From OMPR01 sp965183835 (GTDB lineage: Bacteria; Pseudomonadota; Alphaproteobacteria; Rhodobacterales; Rhodobacteraceae), in NCBI GenBank assembly GCA_965183835.1, contig CBCYME010000012.1, positions 124,001 to 188,000 on the forward strand: a stretch of DNA of 64,000 nt, read 5' to 3'. Shown in pieces: positions 46,793 to 55,759 of this stretch. The first letter of the stretch is position 1. Every line of letters starts with the position of its first letter. A program made the translations under genes and the position numbers. Under the pieces are notes generated by a model, which had not been told where the DNA came from, did no database searches, and worked only from the letters and a program-made list of their open reading frames with translations.

Positions 46793-47350
46793 ATGAAACA
46801 GTCAAAACTCTCCCGCTTCATCAAATCCTTTTCTCGGGATACAGACGGTGCTGTTTCAGTCGAATTTGTAGTCCTGTTCCCAATATTGGCCTGGTCCGTG
46901 ATGGCGGCCTACACGTTCTTCGATGGGTATCGCCAAAGTTCGGTAAATCTCAAAGCCGCCTATACCATCAGTGACCTGATTTCACGCGAAACACAGGGGA
47001 TCAACGACACCTACATTGACTCGATGCAAACCCTGCTCAGCGTCATGACCCGTAACCCCAACGGGGCCAAGGTGCGCATTTCTGTGATCAAATGGAATGG
47101 GCGAAGAAATCGCCATGTTGTCAGATGGTCCGAAGTACGTGGTGATTTTGGCAGCCCGTTGAACAATTCAACCGTGGCAGACATCGAAGACAAACTGCCT
47201 GAAATGCCTGACCAAGATCATGTTATTCTGGTTGAAACGAGCGACTTCTATATACCGCCCTTCAAGGTGGGTATCACACCGAAATCTCTCGATAACTTCG
47301 TGTTTACCCGTCCCCGCTTTACCGATCAGGTGGCTTGGACCAACAGTTAA
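46793..47350 (+). CDS. TadE-like pseudopilin, second copy
   Basis: A 185-residue protein with DTDGAVSVEFVVLFPILAW as the pilin-like segment and a soluble part after it. It resembles the preceding TadE-like protein in layout but not closely in sequence, as usual for TadE/TadF pairs. Its TAA overlaps the stop codon of a convergent membrane protein gene within a TTAA quadruplet. Confidence 0.82.
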   Translation: MKQSKLSRFIKSFSRDTDGAVSVEFVVLFPILAWSVMAAYTFFDGYRQSSVNLKAAYTISDLISRETQGINDTYIDSMQTLLSVMTRNPNGAKVRISVIKWNGRRNRHVVRWSEVRGDFGSPLNNSTVADIEDKLPEMPDQDHVILVETSDFYIPPFKVGITPKSLDNFVFTRPRFTDQVAWTNS

Positions 47351-47835
47351 CCACGCATCGCCATTAACGCTGACAGGGTCTCGGACATGAATTTCGTCTG
47401 AGACCCTGGCGCGACACCACCAATTCCAATCCGGCGCCCCATGCGCCACCACAATCCCGGCTGCCACGTGCGGCCTTCTGCTGTTTTCGTGCGCAACAAA
47501 AAGCCATTGGATGGCTTAAAGGCAAACACCCCCCGATCCATCGCTTCGATATCCTCGACCAAGGCCAACCGCACGCCCGCGCTCGAGCGTAGCTCGGTCA
47601 TGGTCAGTTCCAAACGATGGGTCGTGGCCTGATGCATCCGATGCGCGGCCCACAGCGCCACACCACCCACAACCACCAAGAACGCCTGCCAGTGCAATTC
47701 CGGCGGCGTGGCAAACGCCACATACAACACCAGCGCCCCTAGGGTTCCCAACACACCGATCCCCATCCAGCGACGCGCGGGCGAGGCCTCGACCACGGCC
47801 AAAATCTCTTCTTCTGCGGGATTATCTTGTGACAC
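47347..47835 (-). CDS. Two-helix membrane hypothetical protein
   Basis: A 162-residue protein. A short polar N-terminus is followed by two hydrophobic segments at about 23-42 and 48-65, then a soluble beta-rich domain (THRLELTMTELRSSAGVRLA, VFAFKPSNGFLLR). The second part resembles the small PH-like domains of bacterial membrane proteins. The family is not recognised by name. It is convergent with the Tad genes and divergent from the pirin gene. Confidence 0.75.
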   Translation of the reverse strand: MSQDNPAEEEILAVVEASPARRWMGIGVLGTLGALVLYVAFATPPELHWQAFLVVVGGVALWAAHRMHQATTHRLELTMTELRSSAGVRLALVEDIEAMDRGVFAFKPSNGFLLRTKTAEGRTWQPGLWWRMGRRIGIGGVAPGSQTKFMSETLSALMAMRG

Positions 47836-48018
47836 GGGTGCACTCTCCAGTTTTGTGGCAGACTGCGCTTATCCTGAAATCACCTGAGGGGACACCGCTT
47901 TTCTCTTCAACCGCTTCGATACTGCGCAAATTCGCACAATCCACGTGCCAATACTGCAATTGTGAATATGGCTGCACAGACTAGATTGATCGCATCTTCA
48001 GGCAACAGGAGGCAGACC

Positions 48019-48930
48019 ATGTCCCTTCGACCCATTCTTGAAACACGCCCCGCCACCCCAACTCTCGAAGGGGCTGGCGTCAAACTGCACCGCGCCTTTG
48101 GGTTTCATGACCCAAGCGAGCTGGACCCGTTTCTGCTGTTCGATGATTTTCGCAACGATCACCCCGTCGATTTCGCCAAAGGATTCCCATGGCATCCCCA
48201 TCGTGGCATCGAAACCATCACCTATGTTCTGTCCGGCACGGTCGATCATACCGACTCGCTGGGCAACAACGGCTCTTTGGGCGCCGGGGATGTGCAATGG
48301 ATGACAGCCGGGTCCGGCATCCTGCACCAGGAAATGCCGCAAGGAAACGCAAACGGGCAAATGCACGGGTTTCAGCTCTGGGGCAATCTGCCCGCAGATC
48401 AGAAAATGACCGCACCGCGCTACCAAGACATGCCCAGCACCGAAATTCCGGTGATCACCGACGATGATGGCACTCAGGTCAAAGTCATCACCGGATCCTT
48501 TTGGGGTAAAACCGGCCCGATCAAAGGCATCGCGGCAGATCCTCAATATCTGGACATTCAAATCCCGGCCGGGGTGAAACGCACCTTTCCCGTCGACACC
48601 TATCGCCGCGCCTTTGCCTATGTGTTCGAAGGTCAGGCCGCTTTTGCCGACGCCTCAGCTCCGTCGGGCGTCCTGCTGGAAAAAGAGGTCGCCGGTCAGG
48701 ATGTGAACATCCGCGACATGTCCGGGGATCGCACCTTGGTCCGGTTTGGCACCGGGGATGAAATCACCGTGCAGGCAGGCCCTCAAGGCGTCCGGTTTCT
48801 GCTGATTTCCGGCGCGCCCATCAATGAACCCGTCGCGTGGCATGGCCCCATCGTGATGAACACCAAAGAAGAGATCCGCCAAGCCATGCGCGATCTTCGC
48901 AACGACACCTTCATCAAAGCCGCTCACTAA
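48019..48930 (+). CDS. Pirin family protein
   Basis: A 303-residue bicupin. The ATG at 48019 is preceded by AGGAGG and gives the normal pirin start MSLRPILETRPATPTLEG. The metal-binding motif PWHPHRGIETITYVLSG and GSGILHQEMPQ belong to the first cupin. Bacterial pirins often have quercetinase-like or regulatory activity; the true role here is not known. Confidence 0.93.
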   Translation: MSLRPILETRPATPTLEGAGVKLHRAFGFHDPSELDPFLLFDDFRNDHPVDFAKGFPWHPHRGIETITYVLSGTVDHTDSLGNNGSLGAGDVQWMTAGSGILHQEMPQGNANGQMHGFQLWGNLPADQKMTAPRYQDMPSTEIPVITDDDGTQVKVITGSFWGKTGPIKGIAADPQYLDIQIPAGVKRTFPVDTYRRAFAYVFEGQAAFADASAPSGVLLEKEVAGQDVNIRDMSGDRTLVRFGTGDEITVQAGPQGVRFLLISGAPINEPVAWHGPIVMNTKEEIRQAMRDLRNDTFIKAAH

Positions 48931-49042
48931 ACGCGTTTCGCCTGACACCTCTGAATTCAGGCGTTTCAAACCAACGCAAGATCCAGATACACTCACAGAA
49001 CAAGCGGCTCGGCGATCATGCCGGGCCGCGCCACTGGATCTC

Positions 49043-49819
49043 GTGAAAGGCCCCGGCATCGCCCTCTACCAATCCTATATCATCTGCACCAGCCCCCGCA
49101 GCGGCAGCACCTTGTTGTGCAAACTGTTAGAGGCCACAGGACACTCCGGTCACCCGGGTTCTCATTTCCACCAACCGTCGATCGCGGCTTGGCTCGCCAC
49201 CTACGGCCTGTCGGATCACCACTTTGCTGACCCCGTCGCGCGCTTGGCCGCGATTTTTGAGGCCGCGCGCCAAACTGGCACCGGCACCGCCGGAATGTTC
49301 GGGCTACGCCTGCAACGCCACAGCTTTGATTTCTTTATGCAAAACTTGGCCATCCTGCACCCGAACCACCCCAACGACGCTGACCGCATTCACGCTGCCT
49401 TTGGGCGCACACTCTTCATCCACCTGACCCGAGACAATAAACTGGATCAGGCCATTTCGCGTGTCATCGCCGAACAATCTGGCCTCTGGCACAAAGCGGC
49501 GGATGGCTCTGAACTGGAACGGCTGTCCGCCCCGCAAACCCCAACCTATGACGAAGCGCGCATTTCTGAACACATCGCCACACTGACCGCCTATGAAGCC
49601 CAATGGCAGGCATGGTTTGATCAACAGCGCCTGTCCCCAGTGCGCGTTTCTTACGACGACTTGTCCCACGCCCCGACGCAACAACTGGCCTGCATTCTGG
49701 ATGCACTGGGTCTGGATCCAGCCCTAGCCACAGATGTCACTGTCCCAACCGCTAAACTCTCTGATCAAACAAACCAAGCTTGGGCGCAGCGATACCAGGC
49801 AGAGGCTTCAGCACCCTAG
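49043..49819 (+). CDS. Stf0 family sulfotransferase
   Basis: A 258-residue protein with YIICTSPRSGSTLLCKLLEA near the start, the PAPS 5'-phosphosulfate loop, and later HPGSHFHQPSI and THLTRDN-like FIHLTRDNKLDQAISRV (3'-phosphate site). It belongs to the Stf0 type, first known for trehalose sulfation. It would transfer sulfate from PAPS to a sugar or glycolipid. The start is taken as GTG at 49043. Confidence 0.88.
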   Translation: MKGPGIALYQSYIICTSPRSGSTLLCKLLEATGHSGHPGSHFHQPSIAAWLATYGLSDHHFADPVARLAAIFEAARQTGTGTAGMFGLRLQRHSFDFFMQNLAILHPNHPNDADRIHAAFGRTLFIHLTRDNKLDQAISRVIAEQSGLWHKAADGSELERLSAPQTPTYDEARISEHIATLTAYEAQWQAWFDQQRLSPVRVSYDDLSHAPTQQLACILDALGLDPALATDVTVPTAKLSDQTNQAWAQRYQAEASAP

Positions 49820-49823
49820 CCTG

Positions 49824-50411
49824 TCAGGCTGCCACAGCCTTGCGCACCATGTTCCAATAGATCGTTTCAACTTCGTCCAAAGACAAACGCCCGCCGCTGC
49901 TGAACCAGGTGTTCACCCCGGTCAACATGGCAATCACCGCCATCGCCGGGATCTTGGTGTCAGACACCGCAAACGCCCCCTCAGAAATGCCGCGCTGCAC
50001 AATCGCTTCCAACTCATCCTCGTACTGCCGGCGCAACGCCTCAATCGTGGCAAAGTTGTCGGGGCTCAGATTGCGCAACTCCATATAGGCGATAAACACC
50101 TCTTCTGGCCGTTCCGAGTGGAACCGGATGTGAAACCGCGTGAAATCTTCCAACGCCTCCACAGCCGTCGCAAAATCGCCCCGCGCGGCGCGCGCGCTCA
50201 GCAATTCATCCATATGCGTCCGCATCAGGCGAAACAGCAGGCTTTGCTTATCCGGGGTATAATTATACAACGCGCCCGCCTGCACCCCCACCTCTTTGGC
50301 AATCTGGCGCATCGACACGGCCGCATAGCCATGACGCGCAAACAATTGCAAAGCAGCCGCACGAATACGCGGGCCGGTGATGTCAGAATGTGAACCTTGG
50401 GTACGTGCCAT
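49824..50411 (-). CDS. TetR family transcriptional regulator
   Basis: A 195-residue regulator. The N-terminal helix-turn-helix is RIRAAALQLFARHGYAAVSM with MRQIAKEVGVQAGALYNY following. The C-terminal ligand domain resembles those of regulators of acyl-CoA metabolism, but the ligand is unknown. A palindrome, TGAAC-ATAC-GTTCA, lies 15 bases upstream of its start, so autoregulation is likely. Confidence 0.92.
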   Translation of the reverse strand: MARTQGSHSDITGPRIRAAALQLFARHGYAAVSMRQIAKEVGVQAGALYNYTPDKQSLLFRLMRTHMDELLSARAARGDFATAVEALEDFTRFHIRFHSERPEEVFIAYMELRNLSPDNFATIEALRRQYEDELEAIVQRGISEGAFAVSDTKIPAMAVIAMLTGVNTWFSSGGRLSLDEVETIYWNMVRKAVAA

Positions 50412-50425
50412 AAAGCTACGCTATC

Positions 50426-50439
50426 TGAACATACGTTCA
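50426..50439. promoter_or_regulatory. Likely TetR operator
   Basis: The palindrome TGAACATACGTTCA (5-base arms, 4-base centre) lies just ahead of the TetR gene. This form is common among TetR operators and is absent from neighbouring spacers. Confidence 0.6.
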
Positions 50440-50488
50440 AATAAAACCCTCTCCAACGATCAAATCAGACCCTGCCCCCGGCGGACAC

Positions 50489-51730
50489 TCACACAGTCAA
50501 GGCCTTGTACATCATCGACCCCCAAGACAACGAGCGGTCAAAAAACCGCTCGGTCAACGTGGGCAACGCCCCCGTCATCGCCCGATATCGGTCCCTGTCC
50601 AATACCACAGACCGCATACCATCAGCCAAAGCCGCCACATCGCCGGCAGGGAATTCAACGCTGCCCTCTGGAAACAAATCCCGCGCAGGCACGATTGAAC
50701 TGGTGACCGAGGGCACATTGTGGATCGCGGCCTCGATCACCACCAACGCCAAACCCTCATAATCCTGCGTTGGGCAAATCAACAGATCCGAATGTGCCAG
50801 CAACCCATGCACCTCCCCTGCCGCCAGCAATCCATGCAGCGTGATGCGGTCCTTGAACGGGGACGCGGCAACCATCCCCGCCAACTCTTCCGAGGCAGAT
50901 CCAACACCCGCAATGCCAAGCGTCACATCAGGGGCGTCTGCCGCCAGACTGTCAAACGCCGACACCAGATCAAACACCCCCTTTTCGGGCTCAACTCGGC
51001 CCAAATACACCAACCTGCGCGCCTCTCGGTCCTGTGCTCTGGGGGCCTCGGGCGCAAACTGGTTCAAAACCTGTGGCATCTCAACAAAACACGTCTCTCG
51101 GCGCACGCCCAAAGCCTCTAGCTGCTGCGCGCACTCGTATGAGGTGCACACAGCCGCATCCACCCGACGAAACGCCTGACGTTTGTGCGCCAGCCGCCTC
51201 CGTCCCCGGAAATCCGTTGGCTGCTGCCCCATCGGCCAAAAGGCATTGTGCACTGTCAGGATCACCCGCGCGCTGTCCGGAAGTGTACGGATCAAAGCAT
51301 CCGGCACATCCCCCCCGATGATGATCACATGCGGGTTCATCTGTCGGACCCGGTCCCGTGCCGCTCGGTAAAAATTATATTCATCAAGCCGATAGCCAAT
51401 ACGCCCTCCGCCATGTTTGTGCGGCGTATAGATGAACTCAAAATCATCTGCTGGGGTGTCAGGGGCGATATCGCTTTCGGTCAGGACCAGCCCCTTGGCG
51501 CGCAACTTGCGCGACAGGGCGTAGAACATACTGGAATAAGCAATCACCGGCGTTCTGGGATCCTGACGCCCCTCGGCCCAGCGGTTAAAGGTCCCAACCA
51601 CATCCCCCGGCCCGCCAAAGAACAGAATCCGCAGCTCACTGTCGGCCTCTAGCCCGCACATGCGACGGACTTGTTCCGGGGCATCATCAGGCAAGGATAC
51701 ACAATGCTCAACACGATCCTTGTTCTGCAT
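50489..51730 (-). CDS. Glycosyltransferase family 4 protein
   Basis: A 413-residue GT-B glycosyltransferase. The start MQNKDRVEHC has GGGGAG upstream; a further ATG 57 bases earlier lacks support. The C-terminal half has LVYLGRVEPEKGVFDLVSAF and the E-x7-E motif YEGLALVVIEAA, typical of GT4 retaining enzymes. The sugar and acceptor are unknown. No other polysaccharide genes are adjacent. Confidence 0.87.
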   Translation of the reverse strand: MQNKDRVEHCVSLPDDAPEQVRRMCGLEADSELRILFFGGPGDVVGTFNRWAEGRQDPRTPVIAYSSMFYALSRKLRAKGLVLTESDIAPDTPADDFEFIYTPHKHGGGRIGYRLDEYNFYRAARDRVRQMNPHVIIIGGDVPDALIRTLPDSARVILTVHNAFWPMGQQPTDFRGRRRLAHKRQAFRRVDAAVCTSYECAQQLEALGVRRETCFVEMPQVLNQFAPEAPRAQDREARRLVYLGRVEPEKGVFDLVSAFDSLAADAPDVTLGIAGVGSASEELAGMVAASPFKDRITLHGLLAAGEVHGLLAHSDLLICPTQDYEGLALVVIEAAIHNVPSVTSSIVPARDLFPEGSVEFPAGDVAALADGMRSVVLDRDRYRAMTGALPTLTERFFDRSLSWGSMMYKALTV

Positions 51731-51942
51731 CACCAAAACTCCCCTCTTCACCAGAGACCAGTGTAGGGGATTCCATCCAACTTGCATAAAAATTCGAACA
51801 AATACCGGATGTTCTCGATAAAACCGGGGCTTCTGATCAACAATTCCGCCTTAGGCCCGCTGTTTGTTCAAAACCGGTGCGCGCGCGACGGCAACACGCA
51901 AAAGCGAACCGAGTTTTCGAAATCAAAAAAGGAAGGAAGTGG

Positions 51943-52016
51943 TACCACCACCCCGGCTCGAACGGGGGACCTCCTGATCCACAATCAGGCGCTCTAACCT
52001 ACTGAGCTATGGCGGC
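51943..52016 (-). tRNA. tRNA-His (GTG)
   Basis: The cloverleaf folds cleanly on the minus strand: acceptor GCCGCCA with TGGTGGT, D-arm GCTC/GAGC, anticodon stem CCTGA/TCAGG with loop TTGTGGA (anticodon GTG), and T-arm CCCCG-TTCGAGC-CGGGG. CCA is encoded (51940-51942). The acceptor starts directly with G1 facing U72, the discriminator is A73, and the base before G1 is T. The G-1 found in almost all other tRNA-His is therefore missing, as known for a large clade of Alphaproteobacteria. Confidence 0.95.
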
Positions 52017-52059
52017 ACTGGGGGCGATTTAGAGAAGTCTCCGAGGGTTTGCAAGGGGG

Positions 52060-52542
52060 TTAAAGATCAATTCGCCAAGTTTGTTCAATCAAATCCACCC
52101 CAAAAGAATGAACCGGTGCGCTGTCGACCATCTCCCACCCATTCGCCGCATATAAGGCACATGCGGCCCGGTGACTTTCGTGCGTCCAAAGTACCATTTC
52201 ACTATAACCGACCTCGCGCGCAAAATCCATGCAGGTGCGCAACAACCGATGCCCTAACCCCTGCCCACGCGCTTGTGGTGTCAGCAGAAATAGCCGCAAC
52301 TTGGCCGTATAAGCGCCAATACTGACACAGAAAATGCACCCGACCCGATGCCCATCAACGGTGGCGATCCACCCCCGCTCCCGTTCCGGATTATGGCCAT
52401 CCACGAAATCCCGCAGGATTTGCGTTACCAATTCCCCGAAACTGTCGTCGAATCCCTCTTCCTGCGCATAGTGCAGTCCGTGCTGCGCAATCACCCAAGC
52501 GGCATCTGATGGTTCGAATCTGCGAATGTTTACCGTACTCAT
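52060..52542 (-). CDS. GNAT family N-acetyltransferase
   Basis: A 160-residue acetyltransferase with the acetyl-CoA motif LLTPQARGQGLGHRLLRTC and the typical closing strand-helix ACALYAANGWEMV. Its start MSTVNIRRFEPSDAAWV resembles the C-terminal acetyltransferase half of MarR-GNAT fusions. The substrate is unknown. Confidence 0.9.
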   Translation of the reverse strand: MSTVNIRRFEPSDAAWVIAQHGLHYAQEEGFDDSFGELVTQILRDFVDGHNPERERGWIATVDGHRVGCIFCVSIGAYTAKLRLFLLTPQARGQGLGHRLLRTCMDFAREVGYSEMVLWTHESHRAACALYAANGWEMVDSAPVHSFGVDLIEQTWRIDL

Positions 52543-52620
52543 ACCCCATCAAACCCCGAACCCTGCTTGATTTACAACCCACTTGGCGATAGCAGAAACC
52601 CGCATCCAGCGGAGACAGAC

Positions 52621-52809
52621 ATGGGTATCAACACCGAAAGCGAAATCGAGGCCAACCTGCAGATCGGTCCGACCGACGAAGGCATGGTTCGAATCTTTAT
52701 CGAATCGCAAGGCATCGAGGTCCCAATGGATTTCGATCCCGAAGAAGCCGAAGAAATTGCCGAAGAGATCCGCGCCGCGGCACAGGCCGCGCGCAGCGTG
52801 ACCGGTTAA
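52621..52809 (+). CDS. DUF6324-like small protein
   Basis: A 62-residue acidic protein, MGINTESEIEANLQIG to the Ala-rich C-terminus. The second half (FDPEEAEEIAEEIRAAAQAA) is a predicted helix. It resembles DUF6324, a small roseobacter family; this is from memory. An in-frame ATG 54 bases upstream gives an unlikely N-terminus. It is convergent with mmcB, sharing a TTAA stop overlap. Confidence 0.72.
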   Translation: MGINTESEIEANLQIGPTDEGMVRIFIESQGIEVPMDFDPEEAEEIAEEIRAAAQAARSVTG

Positions 52810-53237
52810 ATTCTTGGATCGCGCAGCGCCAACAGGCGCCGCGCGGCATCTGTGGCGAATTTTTGGATCATCTTTTTGCGCCGCGCCGGGGCCAGCTTTG
52901 CCTCAGGCCCCATACGAATGATCTCCGCGCCATAGGAATCGGCAATGATCAGCCCGGTTTCGTCTGGCAGCAGCTCGGTTGGAAACTCCAGATCCACGGC
53001 CCAGAAATAGCGATCGCACCACTCCAGATAGCCCTGCCACTTGCTGTCCGATTGAAAATCGGCGCGACTGGACTTGCATTCGATCACCCAGATTTCGCCC
53101 TTGGGGCCCAGTCCGATCACATCCACGCGCAACCCGCGTGCTGGTACGAATTCCTCAACAGAAACAAAACCATGACTGGTCAAATGACGCGCAACGCCGC
53201 GCGCAAGTTTTTGTCCCGGTTGAAGATCTGGCATCAT
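52806..53237 (-). CDS. mmcB: MmcB family DNA repair protein (DUF1052)
   Basis: A 143-residue protein starting MMPDLQPGQKLARGVARHL. The core has D-(V)-I-x-(n)-E-C-K (RVDVIGLGPKGEIWVIECKS), a PD-(D/E)xK nuclease-type site, and KWQGYLEWCDRYFWAVD. MmcB is a DNA-damage-inducible putative endonuclease studied in Caulobacter. Its biochemistry is not settled. Confidence 0.85.
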   Translation of the reverse strand: MMPDLQPGQKLARGVARHLTSHGFVSVEEFVPARGLRVDVIGLGPKGEIWVIECKSSRADFQSDSKWQGYLEWCDRYFWAVDLEFPTELLPDETGLIIADSYGAEIIRMGPEAKLAPARRKKMIQKFATDAARRLLALRDPRI

Positions 53238-53287
53238 CCTCCAAACGTGAACAAACCATAAACAAAAAGCAAGACCGAAAATCGCCC

Positions 53288-53336
53288 TTGACGTGATACC
53301 GTTTAGTATCACATAGTCATAATACCAAATGGTATC
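53288..53336. promoter_or_regulatory. Promoter and twin operators of the ArsR/SRPBCC operon
   Basis: Two related inverted repeats lie just upstream of the ArsR-type gene: GATAC-CGTTTA-GTATC (53295-53310) and ATACC-AAAT-GGTAT (53322-53335). A TTGACG hexamer at 53288-53293 and CATAGT at 53312-53317 (18-base spacing) can act as -35 and -10, so the repeats sit over the promoter. This is the expected arrangement for autorepression. Confidence 0.65.
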
Positions 53337-53356
53337 CTAAAAATAGGAGGGCTCAA

Positions 53357-53689
53357 ATGAACGACATGACCCAACAGGCCTTTCGGGCCCTCTCAGACCC
53401 GACCCGGCGCGATATTGTGCGCCTGCTGTCCCACGATGACATGACAATTGCGCAGCTGACCGACCAGTTCGACATGACCCGCGCCGCCGTCAAAAAGCAC
53501 CTGACCGTCCTGTCAGACGGCGGTTTGATCACCGTTGAACCTCGGGGGCGCGAACGGGTGAACCGTCTGAACCCTATAGGCATGGCCCCGGTGCTGGACT
53601 GGTTCCAATACTTTGACCGGTTCTGGGATGATCGCCTTGCCAGCCTGAAAACCGCCATTGAAACCCAAACAGCAAAGGACATCTCATGA
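53357..53689 (+). CDS. ArsR family transcriptional regulator
   Basis: A 110-residue winged-helix protein, QQAFRALSDPTRRDIVRLLS, with recognition helix around DMTRAAVKKHLTVLSDGGL. It has no obvious metal-binding Cys cluster. Such ArsR-like repressors are commonly paired with an SRPBCC/AHSA1 protein, here overlapping by 4 bases. GGAGG precedes the ATG. Confidence 0.92.
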   Translation: MNDMTQQAFRALSDPTRRDIVRLLSHDDMTIAQLTDQFDMTRAAVKKHLTVLSDGGLITVEPRGRERVNRLNPIGMAPVLDWFQYFDRFWDDRLASLKTAIETQTAKDIS

Positions 53690-54111
53690 CTGATAAGATC
53701 TTGCACAAATCCATTTACCTGAACGCCACCCCGGCACAGGTCTGGGCCTATCTGACGGACCCCGACATGTTGGCCCAATGGTTTCACAAACCAGATGCCC
53801 CCCTCACCCAAGGCGCAGCGCTCAAGATGCACGGCACCGACAGCGGTGATCTGTTGATCTGGGGCGAGGTACGCACAGCCCGCGAACCCGAATTTCTGGA
53901 ATATACGTTTACGATCAAACCCATGGGCGATGCGGTCAGCACCGTCAAATGGACCCTGACCCCGGTCGAGGGCGGCACACAGCTGTCCCTAACCCACGAA
54001 GGCCTGCCCCAACATGCCGAAGCTTTCGGTCTGATCCTCGCGCTCGATAGAGGGTGGGAAGGTCACATGGACCAAATGCGCACAGCCCTGCATGACACCG
54101 TGGCCGCTTAA
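53686..54111 (+). CDS. SRPBCC (AHSA1-like) domain protein
   Basis: A 141-residue START-like protein with KSIYLNATPAQVWAYLTDPD at the start and GWEGHMDQMRTAL at the end, typical of the AHSA1 family. It probably binds a small hydrophobic ligand in its cavity. Coupled to the ArsR-type gene by a 4-base overlap, so the two form a regulator-effector pair. Confidence 0.9.
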   Translation: MTDKILHKSIYLNATPAQVWAYLTDPDMLAQWFHKPDAPLTQGAALKMHGTDSGDLLIWGEVRTAREPEFLEYTFTIKPMGDAVSTVKWTLTPVEGGTQLSLTHEGLPQHAEAFGLILALDRGWEGHMDQMRTALHDTVAA

Positions 54112-54359
54112 GTCCCTGCGGCCCCTTGTATCGCCCCGCCGCGCGCCCTAGGTAGGGGCGTGGCGGGTTCTGCCCTACTCGTGTCAGGTAGCATTCCAGT
54201 GGCCTTAAGCATTTCCAAGGGAGCTGGCTCTGTTCGGATCCTGGTCCGTTTAACTGGCGCCCACCTGTACATACAGGTCCCCGGGAATCAAAACCGCACG
54301 GTTGCTTGGTGGTCCCGTCACACTTTCAGCCCCGCCTCTGGCCGGGCACATACTCACAA

Positions 54360-54668
54360 TTAGCGCTTAGTCTTTGATTTCGATGCAACGACAGGCACCG
54401 CCTGCAACGTTGGTGTGATCGGCGTCCCACGGCGTGGACCTTTGGGCGTTTCTGCCATATTCATCACGGCCCAGCCAAACTGAACCCCGGCAAAAACGAC
54501 CCCGTTGGTGAACCACAGCATTCCAACTGCAACCACTCCCATATCCGATCCGCTGACCAGCGACCACAGGTTGGCAACGTTCAACCACAGCAGCAATCCA
54601 GTGAACAACGCGGACAAAGCGAACCCGATCAAGACATGGGTGACGTAGAGGCGGATCAATTTGGGCAT
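54360..54668 (-). CDS. Two-helix membrane hypothetical protein
   Basis: A 102-residue protein starting MPKLIRLYVTHVLIGFALSA, with two hydrophobic segments (about 9-30 and 43-68) and a basic Pro-rich C-terminal tail (TPKGPRRGTPITPTLQ). The family resembles small proteins next to LuxR genes in roseobacters, but I cannot name it. A longer frame upstream overlaps the divergent regulator and is not used. A GGAG-like site lies ahead of this ATG. Confidence 0.7.
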   Translation of the reverse strand: MPKLIRLYVTHVLIGFALSALFTGLLLWLNVANLWSLVSGSDMGVVAVGMLWFTNGVVFAGVQFGWAVMNMAETPKGPRRGTPITPTLQAVPVVASKSKTKR

Positions 54669-54768
54669 ACCATTCTCCTTTACACATTCCAAATTTAGGG
54701 CATATCCTTGAAAAAGCACCTGCGTCTTTTTCGCCCAAGGCCCCATACCCAAGAAAGCCAAATACCGA

Positions 54769-55545
54769 ATGCAATCCGTTAGCTCGTTCGCCCTAGATCT
54801 TCTGGATGAATTGTCACAACGCTTTACTGACCGGGATAGATGGGAATTTGTGGTCACCAGCCTGTCGGAATTTGGGTTCAATGCGCTCAACCTGGCCAGC
54901 TTCTCTCCCGAATCCGGCATCATTCACTGGGCCCGCACCTCGATGTCCGAGGAATGGCTGCAGATCTATTCAGATGGCGGTTATGCCGAAGGCGACCCAA
55001 TTCTGGCACAGGTAACCAACGGCGTCGAAAGCATCTATGTCAACGCTGAAAGCCGCGCCAAATCCAGCAACGTTGAAATCGCGTCCAAACTCTACTCTGG
55101 CTTAGAGACGGCAGGATATAACCATCTGTTCAGCCTCGTGGTGCCCTGCCCTGATGACGAGGTCAAAATCGTTATCCTCAGCTCCAACCGACCAGATGCA
55201 GAACAGATCATGACGGAACAGGCGCGCGAAATGCGCATCCTCGCCACCGTCATTGCAACAAACCTCGGCTCCGAAACCGAAGGTGTGCCCAGCGGGATCC
55301 ATGATCTCGCCCCGCTTGTCGCCAATGCACCCCCCCTGTCACAGCGAGAAAAGCAGGTTCTGCTTTTGCTCGGGGATGGGCTGCGCAACGATCAGATTGC
55401 CGCCAACCTCGAGATCAAAGAGGTCACCGTGCGTGCACATCTCAAAACCGCCCGGGAAAAGCTAAACGCCCCCACCCGCGAGGCCGCCTTGGTGCGTGCT
55501 GTGCAGATGGGACTCTTGCGCCCCACGATGCCTCATCACCCCTGA
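54769..55545 (+). CDS. LuxR family regulator with autoinducer-binding domain (solo)
   Basis: A 258-residue protein. Residues about 10-165 form an autoinducer-binding domain, with the conserved Trp, Tyr and Asp-Pro in EEWLQIYSDGGYAEGDPIL. Residues about 190-250 hold the LuxR helix-turn-helix (SQREKQVLLLLGDGLRNDQ, then VTVRAHLKTAREKL). No synthase gene (luxI) is nearby, so it may respond to signals made elsewhere or by other cells. Divergent from the small membrane protein gene. Confidence 0.92.
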   Translation: MQSVSSFALDLLDELSQRFTDRDRWEFVVTSLSEFGFNALNLASFSPESGIIHWARTSMSEEWLQIYSDGGYAEGDPILAQVTNGVESIYVNAESRAKSSNVEIASKLYSGLETAGYNHLFSLVVPCPDDEVKIVILSSNRPDAEQIMTEQAREMRILATVIATNLGSETEGVPSGIHDLAPLVANAPPLSQREKQVLLLLGDGLRNDQIAANLEIKEVTVRAHLKTAREKLNAPTREAALVRAVQMGLLRPTMPHHP

Positions 55546-55759
55546 TCAGCCCCCCCCAAACCCTCTACAAAATGCCCAATTTTTAACCGTTTTGGCGGTA
55601 TTCGCATGTTTTTGAGCCTACATGTGCGACAACACCTCCTATCGTTTTCGATAAGTAGCCATTTGAGACTCGCTCGGGTATCTTTGATCCTGTCTTGAAA
55701 CCTCTGTTGTGAGTGGTGGTCTTCAGGAAGTTTTGGAGTGTTTATTAAGTGCTTATCTG

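Noticed and set aside
54112..54359. A small plus-strand gene after the SRPBCC gene
   Set aside because: The only frame has no ribosome site or homology; the stretch holds a GC-rich hairpin-like sequence near 54130-54170 and nothing else I can support.
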